From the NCBI RefSeq assembly GCF_014648515.1, contig NZ_BMRG01000018.1, positions 122,681-157,415 on the forward strand: a stretch of DNA of 34,735 nt, in the 5' to 3' direction. Shown piece by piece: positions 22,082 through 34,735 of the stretch. The position numbers and the translations under genes were made by a program. The notes beneath the pieces were generated by a model. The model was not told where the DNA came from, searched no databases, and saw only the letters and a program-made list of their open reading frames with translations. Position 1 is the stretch's first letter, and the number at the start of each line of letters is the position of its first letter. The stretch is from Saccharothrix coeruleofusca (GTDB lineage: Bacteria; Actinomycetota; Actinomycetes; Mycobacteriales; Pseudonocardiaceae).

Positions 22082-23263
22082 GTGCTCAACCCACAGACCC
22101 GCCAGGCGGTGACCGACGTGGTCGCGGCCGTCCAATCCGTCCGCCCGCTGGCCGCGGTGCTGGAGCACCCGGTCCGCGTGGCGATGCCCGGCCCGCCCGA
22201 GACCCGGCGGTGGTTCCACCGGGTCGCCGAGCGCCTGGGCGCGCCGTACTTCGCCGAGGCGGGCGGGCAGCCGTCCGCTGCGCTGGACCGGGTGGTCAGC
22301 GGGCGGCTCGGACTGGACCGGTTGCCGCCCATCGCCGAGGAGCACTGGCCCGAAGCCGACGCCGCGGTGGCCGACGCCGAGGCACGTGGCTTCGCGGCGC
22401 TGTGCAGGCAGGCGGTCGTGACCGCCGACGACGGGGTGCGCGTGCTCGCCCACGCGGCGGGCGACCCGACCGCGTCCGCGGTCGTGGTGGCGTCGGCGTG
22501 CGGGATGCCCGCGGCGCTGGCCGAACCCTGGGTGCGCGGGCTGGCCCGCTCGCACCACGTGCTGACGTGGGAGAGCCGCGGCCTGTTCGGCGCGCCGCGG
22601 GACCTGCGCGAGCCGCGCTTCGACGCGGCCACCGACGTGGCCGCCCAGGTCCGCGACGCGATCGCCGTCATGGACCACTTCGGCGTGGCTCGCGCGCACG
22701 TCGTGGGGTTGTGCGGCGGCGCGGTGCTGGCGGTCGTCGCCGCGCACGAGCACCCGGAGCGGGTGAGCTCGCTGAGCCTGTGGCACGGCGACTTCGAGCT
22801 GGGCGCGGCGGCACCGAAGACGAGCCACCAGAAGGACCTGCAAGCGCTGATGGCGCTGGCCGCGCGGGACCGGGCCTCGGCCCGCGCCGTCCACGCCACC
22901 CTCACCGCGTCGATGCTCACCGGCACCCCGCCCGACCTGGCGCACCTGGTGCTCTACCCGTACGCCACCCCGGAGTTGCTGTTCCGGTACTGCCTGCTCA
23001 ACGGCGCCATCATGGGCACCGACGTGGGGCCGCTGCTGGCCGAGGTCCCCCACCCCGCCCTGGTGGTCACCAGCCGGGACGACCGCACCGCGCACCCGGA
23101 CGGATCGCGGCACGTGGCCGAGCGCCTGCCCGGCGGCAGGCTCGTCGTCCTGCCGCACGGCGACCACCTGTCGCTGTTCCGGGGCACCGCGGTGCTGGAG
23201 ATCGCGGAGCGGTTCGCGGCCGACCCCGGCGCCGACCCGCTGACAGCCCCTGCTCATTCGTGA
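22082..23263 (+). CDS. Alpha/beta hydrolase with a cysteine nucleophile
   Basis: 393 aa. Residues about 135-385 are an alpha/beta-hydrolase domain; the N-terminal 130 residues are extra helices with no family I recognise. The nucleophile elbow is HVVGLCGGAVLAVV, G-x-C-x-G with Cys211 in place of Ser. The acid is probably Asp333 or Asp334 in TSRDDRTAHPDG, and the base His362 in LPHGDHLSLF. Cys at this position is known in PHA synthases and some acyltransferases, so thioester transfer, acylation or chain release are as plausible as hydrolysis. The GTG start follows GAGGGAGG. The gene stands alone in its unit with its own cluster-type promoter and directly precedes the PKS promoter. Confidence 0.85.
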   Translation: MLNPQTRQAVTDVVAAVQSVRPLAAVLEHPVRVAMPGPPETRRWFHRVAERLGAPYFAEAGGQPSAALDRVVSGRLGLDRLPPIAEEHWPEADAAVADAEARGFAALCRQAVVTADDGVRVLAHAAGDPTASAVVVASACGMPAALAEPWVRGLARSHHVLTWESRGLFGAPRDLREPRFDAATDVAAQVRDAIAVMDHFGVARAHVVGLCGGAVLAVVAAHEHPERVSSLSLWHGDFELGAAAPKTSHQKDLQALMALAARDRASARAVHATLTASMLTGTPPDLAHLVLYPYATPELLFRYCLLNGAIMGTDVGPLLAEVPHPALVVTSRDDRTAHPDGSRHVAERLPGGRLVVLPHGDHLSLFRGTAVLEIAERFAADPGADPLTAPAHS

Positions 23264-23294
23264 GCAGGCGAACTCCCCGGCGCCGCTTAGCGTT
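23251..23294 (+). promoter_or_regulatory. Cluster-type promoter of the PKS genes
   Basis: Perfect palindrome TGCTC-ATTCGT-GAGCA (23251-23266), 21-nt gap, TAGCGTT (23288-23294). The first half overlaps the last codons of the hydrolase gene. A transcript starting near 23301 excludes the in-frame TTG at 23294 as start of the PKS protein and supports the ATG at 23378. Confidence 0.65.
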
Positions 23295-23377
23295 TGCCGA
23301 CAGCCGCCGCGAACCGGGTGGAGCCCGATCGCACGGACCGCAGGCGCCGGGTGCGCCTGCCTGACGAGGCGAGGAGC

Positions 23378-29242
<5,865 letters not shown>

Positions 29243-29252
29243 GGAGTGCGCC

Positions 29253-32200
29253 ATGGAGGAGATCGAGTGCCGCGTCGCGCTGTCGCCGCACGACTTCGCG
29301 CTGCGCGGCCACCGGGTCCGCGCCACGCCGGTCCTGCCCGCGGTGGCCTTCCTCGATCTCGTGTACCGGGTCCTGGAAGCCGCCGGACTCGACCACCGGG
29401 GGACAGCGCTGGACGGCGTCACCTTCCGCGCTCCCCTCGCCGTCGCCGACGAAGCGCACCGGGACCTGCGGTGCGCGCTCACACCGCCCGCGGGCGGCCG
29501 CGCGGGCCGGGTCGACGTGGCGAGCCGCGTCGCGGGCAGCGGGGACGACTGGACCGAGCACATGACGGCGCGGCTGTCGCCGGTCGAGGAGGCCCCGCGG
29601 CCCGACCTGCCGGTGGCGCTGCTGCGGGAGCGCGCCGAGCGGACCGAGGACCTGTCGGGGCACTACGCGCGCGCACGCGCCGCGGGCATCGAGCACGACG
29701 CGGCGATGCGCTGCACCGGGACGGTCTTCCACGGGCGGGGTGAACGGCTGGCGGAACTGCGCCTGGAGCGGCGCGGCGACGCCCACGAGGACCGGTTCCC
29801 GCTGCACCCGGCCGTGCTCGACGCGGCGACCGTGGTCGGCTTCGGCGCCGACCACGACCGGCCGGGGGAGCCGTTCGTGCCGGTGTTCGTCAAGCGGTTC
29901 CACGCGGTCCGCCCGCTGCGCGGCACGTGCTACGTCCACGTGCCGCGGCCCGCGGTCGCGTCGGGCGAAGTGGTCACCGTGGACTTCACCCTGCACGACG
30001 AGCACGGCGCGCTGCTGGCCGAGTGCACGGGCATGACGTGGAAGCGCCTGGCGGGAGGCGGTGCGCCAGCCGGTGGGTCCAGTCCCGCGACCGGGACGCG
30101 GGGCGGTGGCGCCACTGTCGCCGCCAGGGTCCGCGCGCTGGTGGCGGCCCACCTCGGGCGGCGGGCGGAGGAGGTCGACCCGGCGGCGGGTTTCTACGAC
30201 CTCGGCCTGGACTCGTTGGCCCTGCTCAAGCTCGGCAGGGAGGTGGAGGAGCTGGTCGGCGAGCCGCTGTACCCGACGCTGCTGTTCGAGCACGGCACCG
30301 TCACCAGCCTCGCCGAGCACTTGGAGCGCACCTACGACCTCCGGTTCCGGGACGAGGGCGCGCCCTCGTCCCCGGAGTCCACCGCCGCCACGCCGCCACA
30401 GTCGGGGACCACCACCTGCTGGACCCCCGGCTGGGTGGAGGAGGACGGACCGCGACGGGACGCCGCGCCGCTGGTCGCCATCGGCCCCGACTGGTTCACC
30501 GGCGCCCTGGGGCGGACCGAGCCCGGCCTGGTCCCGGTCCTGCCCGGCACCGGGTTCGCCCCGCGCGGCGCGGGCTACGAACTCGACCCCGCCGACACCG
30601 GGCAGGTCGACGCGCTGTTCGACGCCCTCGCCGGGAGGTCCGTGCGGGACGTCGTGGTGCACGTGGCCGAGGAGGTCCCCACGGCCGACACGTGCACCGC
30701 CGTCTACGCGCTGGCCGCCGCCCTGGTGCGCCGCGAGCACGGGGCCCGGCTGACCGCCCTGTGCGAGGCGCCCGCGACGGCCGCCGCACTGGGCGCGCTG
30801 GCCCGCACGGTCATGGCCGAGACGCCGCGGCTGCGCTGCCGCGCGGTGCTCGGGGCCGACCCCCGCGACCCGGCCGGGACGGCCCGGATCGCGGCGGCGG
30901 TCGCGCGCGACGACTCCGCGGAGGCGGAGCTGGACTTCTCGACCGGGCGCCGCCGCGTGCGCCGCTGGTCGCCCGCCGCCCCGACGGGCGCGCCGACGCC
31001 GCTGCGCGAGGGTGGGGTCTACCTGATCACCGGTGGGGGCGGCGGGCTGGCGGGGGTGCTCACCGAGCACCTCGTGCGCCGCTACCGGGCGAGGGTCGCG
31101 CTCGTCGGACGGGGCCCGGCCGGAGCCGGGTTGGAGCGCCGGATGGCGCAGTGGCGCGACGCGGGCGGCGACGTGCGCTACCTGCGCGCCGACATCACCG
31201 ACCCGGCCGAGGCCGCCCGCGCGGTGGGGGCGGCGCGCGCGGCGTTCGGCCGCGTGGACGGCGTCGTCCACGCCGCGGCCGAACGCCGCGACGGGGTGTA
31301 CCTGACCAAGCGGCGCGACGACGTCGCCGCCGTCCTGGCGCCCAAGGTCGGCGGCGCGCTCACCGTGGACGCGGTCACCGCGGGCGACCGGCTCGACTTC
31401 TTCGCGGTGTTCTCCTCGTCGTCGGCGAGCACCCCGAACCAGGGGCAGTCCGACTACGCGGCGGCCAACGCCTTCCTGGAGCAGTTCGCCCGGCAGCGCG
31501 CGGCCCGGTCCGACCGCGCGGGGCGCAGCGTGGCGATCGGCTGGCCGTACTGGGCCGAGGGCGGGATGCGCGTCGCCGACGGCGACCGGTCGCCCGACGG
31601 GCAGGTCCCGATGCCCACGGCGGAAGGGCTGGCCCTGTTCGAACGCCTGCTGGCCGACGGCGAGCCGCAGGTCACCGTCCTGCACGGCGTGGCGGGCGTG
31701 GCCGAGACCCTGCTGCCCACCGCCCCTGCCGACGCGGGACCGGTGGACGCCCGACCGCGCCACGCGGAGGTCGCGGGGGCCGAACCCGCCGTGGCGCGGG
31801 ACCGCGCCGAATCCGCGAGCGCCGAGCGCGGCATCGCGATCATCGGCGTGGCAGGCCGCTACCCGCAGGCTCCCGACCTGGCGGCGTTCTGGCGCGACCT
31901 GGAGCGCGGCGTCGACCGCGTCACCGAGGTTCCCGCCGACCGGTGGGACCACTCCCGCTACTTCGACCCGGTGAAGGGCCGGGCCGGGCGGACCTACGGC
32001 AAGTGGGGCGGTTTCCTGGCGGGTGTGGACCGGTTCGACCCGGCGTTCTTCGGCATCTCCCGCCGGGAGGCCGAGCGGATGGACCCGCAGGAGCGGTTGT
32101 TCCTGTCCACCTGCTGGCACGCCCTCGAAGACGCGGGGTACCCCCCGGAGGCACTGCGCGGCCGCTCGGTCGGCGTGTTCGCGGGTGTCATGTGGAACCA

Positions 32201-34735
32201 CTACCAGCTCGTCGAGGGCGCGCCCGACGGCGTGGCACCAAGCGCCCTGCACACGGCGGTGCCCAACCGGGTCTCCTACACCTTCGACCTGACCGGGCCC
32301 AGCTTCGCGGTCGACACGGCCTGCTCGGCGTCGCTGACCGCGATCCACCAGGCGGTGGCGAGCCTGCGCCGCGGCGAGTGCGACCTGGCGCTGGCGGGCG
32401 GGGTGAACGCGATCCTGCACCCGCAGAAGTACCTCCAGCTGGCGCAGGGCCAGTGGCTGTCGGAGGACGGCCGGTGCCGCAGCTTCGGCAAGGACGGCTC
32501 CGGCTACGTGCCGGGCGAGGGCGTCGGCGCGGTGCTGCTCAAACCGCTGGACCGCGCGCTCGCCGACGGCGACCACGTCCACGCGGTGATCCGCGGCTCC
32601 GCGATCAACCACAGCGGCCGCACCAGCGGGGTGACCGTGCCCAGCCCCGGTTCGCAGGCCGCGCTGATCACCGCGGCACTGCGGGACGCGGGCTGGGACC
32701 CCGCCTCCGTCGACTACGTCGAGGCGCACGGCACCGGCACCGCCCTCGGTGACCCGATCGAGGTCGAAGGGCTCCGCCAGGTGTTCGGCGGCGCCGGGCA
32801 CTGCGTCGTCGGCTCGGTCAAGTCCAACATCGGGCACCTGGAGAGCGCGGCAGGCATCGCGGGCCTGACCAAGGTGCTGCTGCAACTGCGGCACGGCACG
32901 ATCGCGCCCTCGCTGCACGCGGCGCAGCTCAACCCGCACATCGACTTCGCCTCGACGCCGTTCACCGTTCCCGCGCGGGCGGTGCCCTGGCCGCGGCGCG
33001 CCGGTGCGCCGCGCCGCGCGGGCATCAGCGCGTTCGGCGCCGGGGGTGCCAACGCGCACCTGCTCGTGGAGGAGGCGCCCCCGCAGCCGAGGCGGCCCCG
33101 TCGCCGCGGCCCGTGGCTGTTCGTGCTGTCGGCCAAGACCGAGGAGGCGCTGCGCGAGCAGGCGCGCGGGCTCGCCGCGCATCTGGCCGAAGCCCCGACC
33201 GCCCCGGCGGAGGAGCTGGTGGCGCGGGTCGCGGCCCGGCTGGGCGTGCCCGCGGAGCAGGTCGACGCGGGTGCCGCGCTGGGCGACCTCGGCCTGGACC
33301 ACGGCGACCTGGCGGCGCTGGCCGACGACCTGGGCTCGCACGTCCTTCCCGCCGACCTCGGCCTGGACCACACGCTGGCCGAGTTCGCCGCCCGGTGCGG
33401 CGCGGCGGAGGACCACCTCGCCGACGTGGCCTACACGCTGCAAGTCGGCCGGGCGCAGCTGGAGCACCGGCTGGCCGTGGTGGCGGAGAGCACGGGCAGG
33501 CTGGTCGAAGCGCTCGACCGCTGCGCCGCGGGCGAGCGGCCGGGCGCGGGCGAGTTCCGCGGCACCGCCACCGCCACCGACGCCGAGCACGACGAGCGGG
33601 AGTGCGCCGACGCGTTCCGGGACGGCAGGCTGGCCGAGGCGGCGGCGGGTTGGGTGGCGGGGGCGGACCTGCCGTGGGCGCGGTTGCACCCCGACGGTCC
33701 CGACCGGCCGCGCCGGGTGCCGCTGCCGGGGTACCCGTTCCAGGAGGAGCGCTGCTGGCCGGGGCACTGGGAGGCCGAGTCCGGCGGCAGGACCGCGCCC
33801 GCCCGGCAGGCCCCACCCGCCGAGCGCCCCCGGCCGCGACCAGCGCCGCAGCCCGCGCCGCAGCCGGGGGCCGAAGTTGACCTGCGGGTGCTCGACGGCG
33901 GCGTGGCGCTGGTCAGCCTGCACGCGCCGACCTTCACCGACGGGCTCATCGATGGCCTGGAAGCCGCTTTCGCGGACATCGCCGCGGCGGACGAGGTCCG
34001 GGCGGTCGTGGTCACCGGCGGCGAGGGCATCTTCAGCATGGGCGGCTCGGCCGAGGCGCTGACCGACCTGGCGGCGGGCGAGGGCAGCTTCACCGACCGG
34101 CCGTTCGTGTACGAGGGCTTGCTGCGCTGCGACCGCCCGGTCGTGTGCGCCATGCGCGGCCACGCCGCGGGCGGCGGGCTGACGTTCGGGCTCTACGCCG
34201 ACGTGGTGGTGATGTCGGAGGAAGCGGAGTACCGCGCCAACTTCCTCACCTACGGCTTCACGCCGGGCCTGGGGGCGACCTACATCCTGGAGCGCAGGCT
34301 GGGCAGCACCCTGGCCGCGGAGATGCTGCTGACCGGGCGTGCCCTCAGCGGCGCGGAACTGGCCCGGCGGGGCGCGGACGTGACGGTCGTGCCCGGTGAG
34401 CGGGTGTTGGCGACCGCGCTGGAGTTGGCGCGCTCGATCGCGGGCAAGCCCGCCGCCGCGGTGCGGACGCTGAAGGCCGAGCTGGCCCGGCGGGTGCTGG
34501 CGGGCCTGCCCGAGGTGATCGACGCGGAGGCGGCCATGCACGCGAAGGTCCTGGGCGAGGACGCCCGCTCGCTGGTCGAGGCGCGCTTCCCCGGCCGGGC
34601 GACGGCGCGGCGGCCCGCGCCCGCCGAACCCGCGCCCGCCGAACCCGCGCCCGCCGAACCCGCGCCCGCCGAACCCGCGCCGGTGGTGCTCGAACCCGTC
34701 GCGCCCGAACCCGTCGCGCCCGAACCCGTCGCGCC
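29253..34735 (+). CDS. Trans-AT PKS: DH-ACP-KR / KS-[ACP-like insert]-ECH, 3' end outside window
   Basis: Open to the right edge, 1827 codons visible, no AT domain. Order: DH (1-265; His20 in RGHRVRATPVLPA, Asp190 in HPAVLDAATVV); ACP (289-362; Ser321 in DLGLDSLALL); KR (389-770; TGGGGGLAG, Tyr735 in SDYAAANAFLE); KS (860-1275; Cys1024 in DTACSASL, His1159, His1195); KS-flanking linker (1289-1503) interrupted at 1318-1386 by an ACP-like segment with His1350 where the phosphopantetheine Ser belongs; crotonase/ECH (1541-1783; FSMGGSAEAL, GHAAGGGLTFGLYAD, NFLTYGFTPGLGATY), closest to the PksI/CurF-type decarboxylating ECH2 of beta-branching; then Pro/Ala/Glu repeats. GAGGAG overlaps the previous stop, 6 nt before ATG, so the two PKS genes form one operon. 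The DH probably serves the KS ending the previous protein. Confidence 0.93.
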   Translation, partial: MEEIECRVALSPHDFALRGHRVRATPVLPAVAFLDLVYRVLEAAGLDHRGTALDGVTFRAPLAVADEAHRDLRCALTPPAGGRAGRVDVASRVAGSGDDWTEHMTARLSPVEEAPRPDLPVALLRERAERTEDLSGHYARARAAGIEHDAAMRCTGTVFHGRGERLAELRLERRGDAHEDRFPLHPAVLDAATVVGFGADHDRPGEPFVPVFVKRFHAVRPLRGTCYVHVPRPAVASGEVVTVDFTLHDEHGALLAECTGMTWKRLAGGGAPAGGSSPATGTRGGGATVAARVRALVAAHLGRRAEEVDPAAGFYDLGLDSLALLKLGREVEELVGEPLYPTLLFEHGTVTSLAEHLERTYDLRFRDEGAPSSPESTAATPPQSGTTTCWTPGWVEEDGPRRDAAPLVAIGPDWFTGALGRTEPGLVPVLPGTGFAPRGAGYELDPADTGQVDALFDALAGRSVRDVVVHVAEEVPTADTCTAVYALAAALVRREHGARLTALCEAPATAAALGALARTVMAETPRLRCRAVLGADPRDPAGTARIAAAVARDDSAEAELDFSTGRRRVRRWSPAAPTGAPTPLREGGVYLITGGGGGLAGVLTEHLVRRYRARVALVGRGPAGAGLERRMAQWRDAGGDVRYLRADITDPAEAARAVGAARAAFGRVDGVVHAAAERRDGVYLTKRRDDVAAVLAPKVGGALTVDAVTAGDRLDFFAVFSSSSASTPNQGQSDYAAANAFLEQFARQRAARSDRAGRSVAIGWPYWAEGGMRVADGDRSPDGQVPMPTAEGLALFERLLADGEPQVTVLHGVAGVAETLLPTAPADAGPVDARPRHAEVAGAEPAVARDRAESASAERGIAIIGVAGRYPQAPDLAAFWRDLERGVDRVTEVPADRWDHSRYFDPVKGRAGRTYGKWGGFLAGVDRFDPAFFGISRREAERMDPQERLFLSTCWHALEDAGYPPEALRGRSVGVFAGVMWNHYQLVEGAPDGVAPSALHTAVPNRVSYTFDLTGPSFAVDTACSASLTAIHQAVASLRRGECDLALAGGVNAILHPQKYLQLAQGQWLSEDGRCRSFGKDGSGYVPGEGVGAVLLKPLDRALADGDHVHAVIRGSAINHSGRTSGVTVPSPGSQAALITAALRDAGWDPASVDYVEAHGTGTALGDPIEVEGLRQVFGGAGHCVVGSVKSNIGHLESAAGIAGLTKVLLQLRHGTIAPSLHAAQLNPHIDFASTPFTVPARAVPWPRRAGAPRRAGISAFGAGGANAHLLVEEAPPQPRRPRRRGPWLFVLSAKTEEALREQARGLAAHLAEAPTAPAEELVARVAARLGVPAEQVDAGAALGDLGLDHGDLAALADDLGSHVLPADLGLDHTLAEFAARCGAAEDHLADVAYTLQVGRAQLEHRLAVVAESTGRLVEALDRCAAGERPGAGEFRGTATATDAEHDERECADAFRDGRLAEAAAGWVAGADLPWARLHPDGPDRPRRVPLPGYPFQEERCWPGHWEAESGGRTAPARQAPPAERPRPRPAPQPAPQPGAEVDLRVLDGGVALVSLHAPTFTDGLIDGLEAAFADIAAADEVRAVVVTGGEGIFSMGGSAEALTDLAAGEGSFTDRPFVYEGLLRCDRPVVCAMRGHAAGGGLTFGLYADVVVMSEEAEYRANFLTYGFTPGLGATYILERRLGSTLAAEMLLTGRALSGAELARRGADVTVVPGERVLATALELARSIAGKPAAAVRTLKAELARRVLAGLPEVIDAEAAMHAKVLGEDARSLVEARFPGRATARRPAPAEPAPAEPAPAEPAPAEPAPVVLEPVAPEPVAPEPVA
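34614..34735 (+). repeat. In-frame 15-nt tandem repeats coding a Pro/Ala/Glu linker
   Basis: Four units of CCCGCGCCCGCCGAA (34614-34673, PAPAE) are followed by three units of CGAACCCGTCGCGCC (34691-34735, coding PVAPE-type repeats) running into the window edge. Likely a flexible linker before a downstream domain, often an ACP, that is not visible. Confidence 0.85.

Noticed and set aside
23294-23377. TTG start giving the first PKS protein 28 more residues
   Set aside because: It lies within the last base of the -10 element TAGCGTT, and ATG at 23378 has a good ribosome site.

Overview
The window is very GC-rich, codon use is strongly GC3-biased, and start codons include many GTG. Together with the gene families this points to an actinomycete. 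A Pseudonocardiales genus such as Actinosynnema, Saccharothrix or Lentzea is my guess, inferred from style only. Positions 1-5588 look like ordinary chromosome: the end of an amino-acid permease, an Lrp/AsnC regulator divergent from a DUF2000 protein, an iron-transport (P19/Tp34-like) protein, a PEBP-family protein, a thiamine-diphosphate enzyme, and a nucleotidyltransferase that seems to have lost its middle. A tRNA-Arg(ACG) at 5744-5817 marks the edge.

From 6040 to the right end the window is one biosynthetic gene cluster, still open at 34735. It is a hybrid NRPS / trans-AT polyketide synthase: no acyltransferase domain occurs in any module. The NRPS (6040-12669) reads carrier-Cy-Cy-A(Cys-like code)-carrier-oxidase-KS0, the architecture of a thiazole-forming module handing over to a PKS. 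A free DH protein follows. After a block of tailoring genes come two PKS proteins: linker-ACP-KS-KR-ACP-KS (23378-29242) and DH-ACP-KR-KS-[linker carrying a serine-less ACP-like insert]-crotonase (29253 to the end). The crotonase resembles the decarboxylating ECH2 of beta-branching cassettes, so an alkyl beta-branch is expected. The synthase is cut between KS and the rest of its module at each protein junction.

The block between the NRPS and the PKS genes holds a cation/proton antiporter (minus strand), and a four-gene operon of P450, free AMP-ligase, an internally duplicated protein of unknown function (DUF6039-like) and an FAD monooxygenase. It also holds a minus-strand pair (an isochorismatase-fold protein without the nucleophilic Cys, and an AlkZ-like winged-helix protein) and an alpha/beta hydrolase with a Cys nucleophile. 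The AMP-ligase is the natural candidate to load a carboxylic-acid starter on the N-terminal carrier of the NRPS; P450, FAD enzyme and the duplicated protein would make or decorate starter or product; antiporter and winged-helix protein are candidates for self-protection.

The strongest unlisted signal is regulatory. A palindrome TGCTC-N6-GAGCA (exact in three intergenic regions, degenerate in two further copies) sits 21-23 bp upstream of a TAGCGTT-like -10 element in front of all six inferred transcription units of the cluster. It is centred near -42, the position of a class II activator, and one palindrome serves two divergent promoters. No pathway regulator is encoded in the window, so the factor reading it lies outside. 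The combination (free AMP-ligase, Cy-A-T-Ox, trans-AT PKS with DH-ACP-KR order, beta-branch) recalls the leinamycin type of assembly line, but the tandem Cy, the three-way split KS0 module and the inserted pseudo-carrier suggest a distinct, possibly undescribed pathway.
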